Below, one piece after another: positions 60,223 through 64,000 of a stretch of DNA of 64,000 nt. The notes under the pieces were generated by a model. It did not search any database. It saw nothing but the letters and a program-made list of their open reading frames with translations, and was not told where the DNA came from. Source of the stretch: Asticcacaulis sp. AC460 (GTDB lineage: Bacteria; Pseudomonadota; Alphaproteobacteria; Caulobacterales; Caulobacteraceae). How positions within the stretch are numbered: position 1 is the stretch's first letter; every line of letters begins with the position of its first letter. The translations under genes were made by a program, and so were the position numbers. The stretch is taken from NCBI RefSeq assembly GCF_000495795.1, contig NZ_AWGD01000008.1:248001-312000 (forward strand), in the 5' to 3' direction.

Positions 60223-60894
60223 GTCGGCGAAGCGATAGCCGATGCCCGGTTCGGTGAGGATAAAGCGGGGGCTTAACGGGTCGTCCTTGAGCTTTTCGCG
60301 CAGGTGTTGCGTGTGGATGCGCAGGTAATGGTTCTGCTCGGTCGAGTGGCGGCCCCAGACGGCTTTTAAAAGCTGGGCGTGGGTCAGGACCTTGCCGGAA
60401 TGCTGGGTCAGGGTGGTCAGCAGTTTGTATTCGATCGGAGTCAGGTGGACGTCCTCGCCGTCCAGCCACACCCGACGCGCCGCCAGGTCGATCTTCAGAC
60501 CGTTGCGGTCGACGGTTTCCGGCGTGGCGGTCCCGCGCGCGGCGTGGCGTAGCGCCACCTTGATCCGCGCCAGCAGTTCACCCGGTGCGAACGGTTTGGT
60601 CAGGTAGTCGTCGGCCCCGCCGTCCAGGGCTTCGATCTTGTCGGCCTCCTGTTCGCGCGCCGACAGCACGACGATCGGGACCTGTGACCATTCGCGCACC
60701 GAACGGATAAAGTCCTGGCCGTCCTGGTCCGGCAGGCCGAGATCAAGGATCACCACATCAGGGCGGTCGAGAGTCAGGCGTTGCAGGCCTTCTTTCGCTG
60801 TGGCGGCTTCGACGACGTCATAGTTCTGCGCCGTAAGGGTGGCGCGGAGGTAGCGGCGGATATCGCCTTCGTCTTCGATGATCAGGACCTTCAT
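60220..60894 (-). CDS. kdpE: KdpE potassium response regulator
   Basis: A 224-residue OmpR/PhoB-type response regulator. Receiver 1-115 with phospho-acceptor Asp52 in VVILDLGLPDQDG and Lys in FTKPF-like YLTKPFAPGELLAR; C-terminal winged helix with LTPIEYKLLTTLTQHSGKVLTHAQLL and LREKLKDDP. Sequence and neighbourhood identify KdpE, which activates the high-affinity K+ transporter operon when KdpD senses limitation. It is separated from kdpD by 187 bases containing a family A repeat, so it may have its own promoter. Confidence 0.92.
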   Translation of the reverse strand: MKVLIIEDEGDIRRYLRATLTAQNYDVVEAATAKEGLQRLTLDRPDVVILDLGLPDQDGQDFIRSVREWSQVPIVVLSAREQEADKIEALDGGADDYLTKPFAPGELLARIKVALRHAARGTATPETVDRNGLKIDLAARRVWLDGEDVHLTPIEYKLLTTLTQHSGKVLTHAQLLKAVWGRHSTEQNHYLRIHTQHLREKLKDDPLSPRFILTEPGIGYRFAD

Positions 60895-60949
60895 GGCGGT
60901 GGTTCAGAGTACTTTGGCTGTAGGTGGGCTGGTTGTAACGGAAGCACGG

Positions 60950-61020
60950 GCGGGCCAAATCCCCCACCGTCTCATTTGCTTCCAGCAAATGATCCACCTC
61001 CCCGTATAACGGGGAGGGAT
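60950..61020 (-). repeat. Intergenic double-hairpin repeat, family A copy 2
   Basis: Reverse-complement copy of the element at 711-779: GACGGTGGGGGATTTGGCCC tail, the ATTTGC/GCAAAT hairpin and the CCTCCCCG/CGGGGAGG hairpin are preserved with only loop changes. It lies between kdpE and kdpD, both on the minus strand. Confidence 0.8.
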
Positions 61021-61081
61021 TTTATAATTTATGGGTCGTGGAGCATTTGAGCTACCCCGGCGCTTACGCGAAAGCTGGAGT

Positions 61082-63739
61082 TCATTTCGCTATAGCCACC
61101 GGAAGGGTAAAGATAAAGCTGGCGCCACCGGGAGGGTTGTTTTTGGCGTAGATCAGCCCGCCATGGGCTTCGATGATGCCCTTGCAGATGGCCAGGCCCA
61201 GGCCGGTGCCGGTCGTGCCGCGGTCGGATTTCAGGCCGCCGTCAGTGTGGAACTTATCGAAGACCAGGTCCTCTTCGCCGGGTTTCAGGCCAGGACCGTT
61301 GTCGCAGACCTTAACGCGGACACGGTCGGCATCGGTCTCAAAGCTCAGGGTGATGATGCCGTCTTCGGAAGTATGGGCAAAGGCGTTTTCCAGCAGGTTG
61401 ATCAGCACCTGTTCAATCAGCCCGCCGTCGATGGCGACCATGGGAATGTGACCTGAAGTGACAGTGCGGATCTGGCGGGCGCCTTTTTGCGGTTCGACGC
61501 GGGCCAGGGCAGCACCGGCGATCTCCTGGATCATATAGGGTTCGAAGTTGAGCTTGAGCTGGCCCGAGGTGATGGCCGCCATGCGCAGCAGGTTGGAAAC
61601 GAACTTCTGCAGCCGGGTCAGGTGGCCCCACAGGGCGGTCAGTTCGTCGACCGCTTCGCGCGGCAGCTTCTTGCGCAGTTTCAGCAGGGAAGAGACGGCG
61701 CCGCTCATCACGGTCAGCGGAGTCTTCAGGTCGTGCGACAGCGAGGCCAGCAGGACGTTGCGCAGCTTCTCGTTCTCGCTTTCGATGCGCGAGGTCTCGG
61801 CCTCAGCGCTGCGGCGGGCGCGTTGGAAGGCGCCGGCGATCAGCGAAGCGACCGTTTCGAAGACCAGGTGCTCGGCGCCGGTGAACTGGCGGTTGCGGTC
61901 GCGCGGGGTGAGGGACAGGACGCCCATGTCGGAGGCTTCCGCCACCAGAGGCAGGTACAGACCGGCGGCGGAGGGCAGGGTGTCGGTGTGGCGGCCGGCC
62001 ATCTGGTGGTTGTGCATCACCCAGTGCAGCACACCCAGTTCGCGCGGATCGTCTTCGGTCGGGCCGGTGATCTGGCGGCCGCCGGTCCACAGCCGGACCT
62101 CGGCGTCGAAGGCGGGTTCGAGGTGGCGGGCGGCAACCTCGGCCATGGCGTCTATGCCGCGTGCCGCCGACAATTGCCGTGACAGGTCGTACAGCAGGCG
62201 GGTTTCGGCCTCGCCCTTGCGCGCCAGGCGGACATGTCGCGACAGCCGCGCCGTCAGTGAACCGACGATCAGAGAGGTTGCCAGCATGACCGCGAAGGTG
62301 ATGGCGTAGCCGAGATTGTCGAAGGTGAAGCTGTAATAGGGCTCGATGAAGAACCAGTTGAACGCCGCCACCGACAGGATGGAGGCCAGGACGGCCGGGC
62401 CGATGCTGTAGCGCGCGGCGACGACGACGACGCCGGTGAGGTACAGCATGATCAGGCTGTCGGGATCGATCAGGCTGCGGAAGGGCAGGCCCAGGCCGGT
62501 GCAGACAGCGACCACCAGGGCGGCCATGGCATGGTGGCGCGGGCGGGCGACAAAAACCGACCAGTCGGGGCGTTCACGTTCCTGGGGTTTGTCTTCCGGG
62601 GCGTCGGCATTGAGGGTGGTGATTTCCAGTCCGGCGCCCTGGGCGATAAGCTTTTGTGACAGGGAGGGCTGGCCCAGGCGCCACCAGGGTTGCGGGCTGT
62701 GGCCCAGCACCAGGCGGGTAAAGCCGTTTTGGCGGGCATAGGTCAGGATGGTCGCCGCGGCGCCGCCGGCGTTCAGCCGCACCACCCGCCCGCCCAGCTT
62801 TTCGGCCAGGCGCAGATTGTGTTCGACCCGCAGGCGGGCCTTGGGCGACAGGGTTTCGTGGCGGTCGGTTTGCAGATAGAGGGCAAACCACGGCGCACGC
62901 GTCCGGTCGGCCATGCGTTTGGTGTGGCGGATCAGGCGCGACGACAAGGGATCGGGGCCGACCAGGACCAGGATCTTGTCGCCGGTGGCGGCTTCGTTCT
63001 GACCCATGGCGGCGTTGAGCTGGTCGTTCTGGGCGTCGACCCGTTCGGCGGCGCGTCGCAGGGCGATTTCGCGCAGGCGGCCGAGATTGGTCTTTTTGAA
63101 GAAGTTGTCGGCGGCGCGTTGGTGGGCGCCCTCGGCAACATAGACCTTGCCGTCGGCCAGACGTTGCAGCAGTTCGTCAGGCGGGATGTCGATCAGGGCG
63201 ATATCGTCGGCAGCGTCGAAGACGCTGTCGGGGACGGTTTCCTTGACCCAGACGCCGGTCAGTTTGGCGACGACGTCGTTGAGGCTTTCGAGATGCTGGA
63301 CGTTCAGTGTGGTGAAGACGTCGATGCCGTTGTCGAGCAGTTCCTCGATGTCCTGCCAGCGTTTGGGGTGGCGTGAGCCAGGGGCGTTGGTGTGGGCATA
63401 TTCGTCGACCAGGATCAGGGAGGGCCGGCGTGCCAGGGCAGAGTCGAGGTCGAACTCGGTGACCTGGACGCCACGATGGTCGATGGTTTTGCGGGAAAGG
63501 ACGGGGAGGCCGTCGATCAGGGCCAGGGTTTCCGGCCGGCCGTGGTGTTCGGCGATGCCGATGACCACGTCGCGGCCGTCCTTCGCCAGGCGGCGGGCTT
63601 CGTTCAGCATGGCGTAGGTCTTGCCCACGCCGGCCGAGGCGCCGAAGAAGATCTTCAGGTGTCCACGCGCGTCTTCGCCCTCGTCGGTGGTGACGAGGGC
63701 GAGGAGTTTGTCGGGATCGGGTCTGTGGTCGGCGTTCAC
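61082..63739 (-). CDS. kdpD: KdpD potassium/turgor sensor histidine kinase
   Basis: An 885-residue sensor kinase of the usual KdpD length. N-terminal cytosolic KdpD domain with Walker-type GASAGVGKT at 33-41 and LVDEYAHTNAPGSRHPKRW; a universal-stress-type domain; four membrane segments (about 400-510); a GAF-like region; then HisKA with SLSHDLKTPLTVM and an HATPase domain with DNGPGL and GTGLGLAICKGI. It signals to KdpE under low K+ or osmotic stress. GTG start at 63739 overlaps the kdpC stop as GTGA. Confidence 0.95.
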   Translation of the reverse strand: MNADHRPDPDKLLALVTTDEGEDARGHLKIFFGASAGVGKTYAMLNEARRLAKDGRDVVIGIAEHHGRPETLALIDGLPVLSRKTIDHRGVQVTEFDLDSALARRPSLILVDEYAHTNAPGSRHPKRWQDIEELLDNGIDVFTTLNVQHLESLNDVVAKLTGVWVKETVPDSVFDAADDIALIDIPPDELLQRLADGKVYVAEGAHQRAADNFFKKTNLGRLREIALRRAAERVDAQNDQLNAAMGQNEAATGDKILVLVGPDPLSSRLIRHTKRMADRTRAPWFALYLQTDRHETLSPKARLRVEHNLRLAEKLGGRVVRLNAGGAAATILTYARQNGFTRLVLGHSPQPWWRLGQPSLSQKLIAQGAGLEITTLNADAPEDKPQERERPDWSVFVARPRHHAMAALVVAVCTGLGLPFRSLIDPDSLIMLYLTGVVVVAARYSIGPAVLASILSVAAFNWFFIEPYYSFTFDNLGYAITFAVMLATSLIVGSLTARLSRHVRLARKGEAETRLLYDLSRQLSAARGIDAMAEVAARHLEPAFDAEVRLWTGGRQITGPTEDDPRELGVLHWVMHNHQMAGRHTDTLPSAAGLYLPLVAEASDMGVLSLTPRDRNRQFTGAEHLVFETVASLIAGAFQRARRSAEAETSRIESENEKLRNVLLASLSHDLKTPLTVMSGAVSSLLKLRKKLPREAVDELTALWGHLTRLQKFVSNLLRMAAITSGQLKLNFEPYMIQEIAGAALARVEPQKGARQIRTVTSGHIPMVAIDGGLIEQVLINLLENAFAHTSEDGIITLSFETDADRVRVKVCDNGPGLKPGEEDLVFDKFHTDGGLKSDRGTTGTGLGLAICKGIIEAHGGLIYAKNNPPGGASFIFTLPVAIAK

Positions 63740-64000
63740 TTCAGCTTGCCGTCGAGTCGCAGATTGACCTCTAGCACATTGACGCGGGCTTCGCCGAGAA
63801 TCCCGAGGGTCGGGTGTTCGGTCGAGCTGTCGATGGCCAGGCGGACGGCGCTTTCGCTGATGCCGCGAGTTTGCGCGATGCGGGTGACCTGGATCGCGGC
63901 GGCGGCCGGGCTGATGTGTGGATCGAGACCGGAGCCCGAGGCGGTGATCAGGTCGACCGGGACGTTGGTCGAGGTGTTCAGGGCGGTCAGGCGGGCATGG
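63736..64000 (-). CDS. kdpC: KdpC, K+-transporting ATPase subunit C, C-terminal part
   Basis: The frame is open to the right edge; the N-terminal part lies outside. The visible 87 residues include TASGSGLDPHISPAAAAIQV and RIAQTRG, the unmistakable KdpC signature, and the final LEVNLRLDGKLK end. KdpC is the single-span subunit that supports ATP binding by KdpB. It is upstream of kdpD in the same transcript, so kdpFABC probably extends beyond the window. Confidence 0.95.
   Translation of the reverse strand, partial: HARLTALNTSTNVPVDLITASGSGLDPHISPAAAAIQVTRIAQTRGISESAVRLAIDSSTEHPTLGILGEARVNVLEVNLRLDGKLK

Overview
The window looks like a chromosomal segment of an alphaproteobacterium, most likely of the order Caulobacterales. 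I favour an Asticcacaulis-like organism because base composition looks only moderately GC-rich, but that is inference without any database search. Supporting signs are the three-subunit proton-translocating transhydrogenase (pntAA/pntAB/pntB) followed closely by a bacterial aa3-oxidase subunit IV, a COQ9-family gene divergent from rpsU, a class II DAHP synthase, a two-subunit 3-oxoacid CoA-transferase and an alphaproteobacterial-type glutathione reductase. Nearly everything reads as core or household DNA. I see no prophage, integrase, transposase, plasmid origin or CRISPR array.

Layout. 0-10 kb: end of an M23 peptidase, a class I amidotransferase, hemF, scoAB, an FAD-dependent ferredoxin-type reductase, folD, an N-formylglutamate amidohydrolase, a secreted GH16 glucanase and a CPA2 K+/H+ antiporter. 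10-18 kb: a ParE-type toxin-antitoxin pair, tRNA-Val(CAC), gph divergent from glmU-rpiA, gor coupled to an O-antigen-ligase-like gene, and DAHP synthase. 18-29 kb: exported oligopeptidase B, MATE exporter, SDR enzyme, UPF0060 protein, a MerR regulator with a MerF-like membrane protein, an uncharacterised 297-residue protein, a Gfo/Idh/MocA oxidoreductase, NnrU, two tandem membrane-anchored paralogues and xth. 30-38 kb: erpA, dGTPase, a GGDEF protein coupled to a VOC protein, purEK-yciI, a His/Cys-rich outer-membrane pair behind a COQ9 gene, and rpsU. 38-52 kb: hotdog thioesterase, two tandem secreted paralogues, several uncharacterised genes, a short HigA-like fragment, the pnt operon, a MarR-GNAT fusion, a TPR/cysteine-rich pair, an exported amidohydrolase and pepF. 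52-64 kb: a sigma-54 response regulator, two large tandem RTX proteins and the kdpE, kdpD and kdpC end of a potassium-uptake locus.

Two features of architecture stand out. Translational coupling is pervasive: at least a dozen start/stop overlaps (ATGA, GTGA, TGATG, TAATG) join both pathway partners (purE-purK, scoA-scoB) and functionally unrelated genes (folD with an FAD reductase, gor with a ligase). The intergenic spaces carry several families of palindromic repeats, including two large nested inverted repeats, a perfect 27-bp inverted repeat running from one stop codon to the convergent stop codon, and multi-copy hairpin elements.

The most unusual single observations are an rpsU gene whose only plausible start codon is CTG, a rho-independent terminator whose 3' arm supplies the Shine-Dalgarno sequence of the next gene, three separate pairs of tandem paralogues, and a MarR-GNAT gene whose candidate operator lies five bases before its ATG. 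I did not find a clear new multi-gene defence or biosynthetic system.
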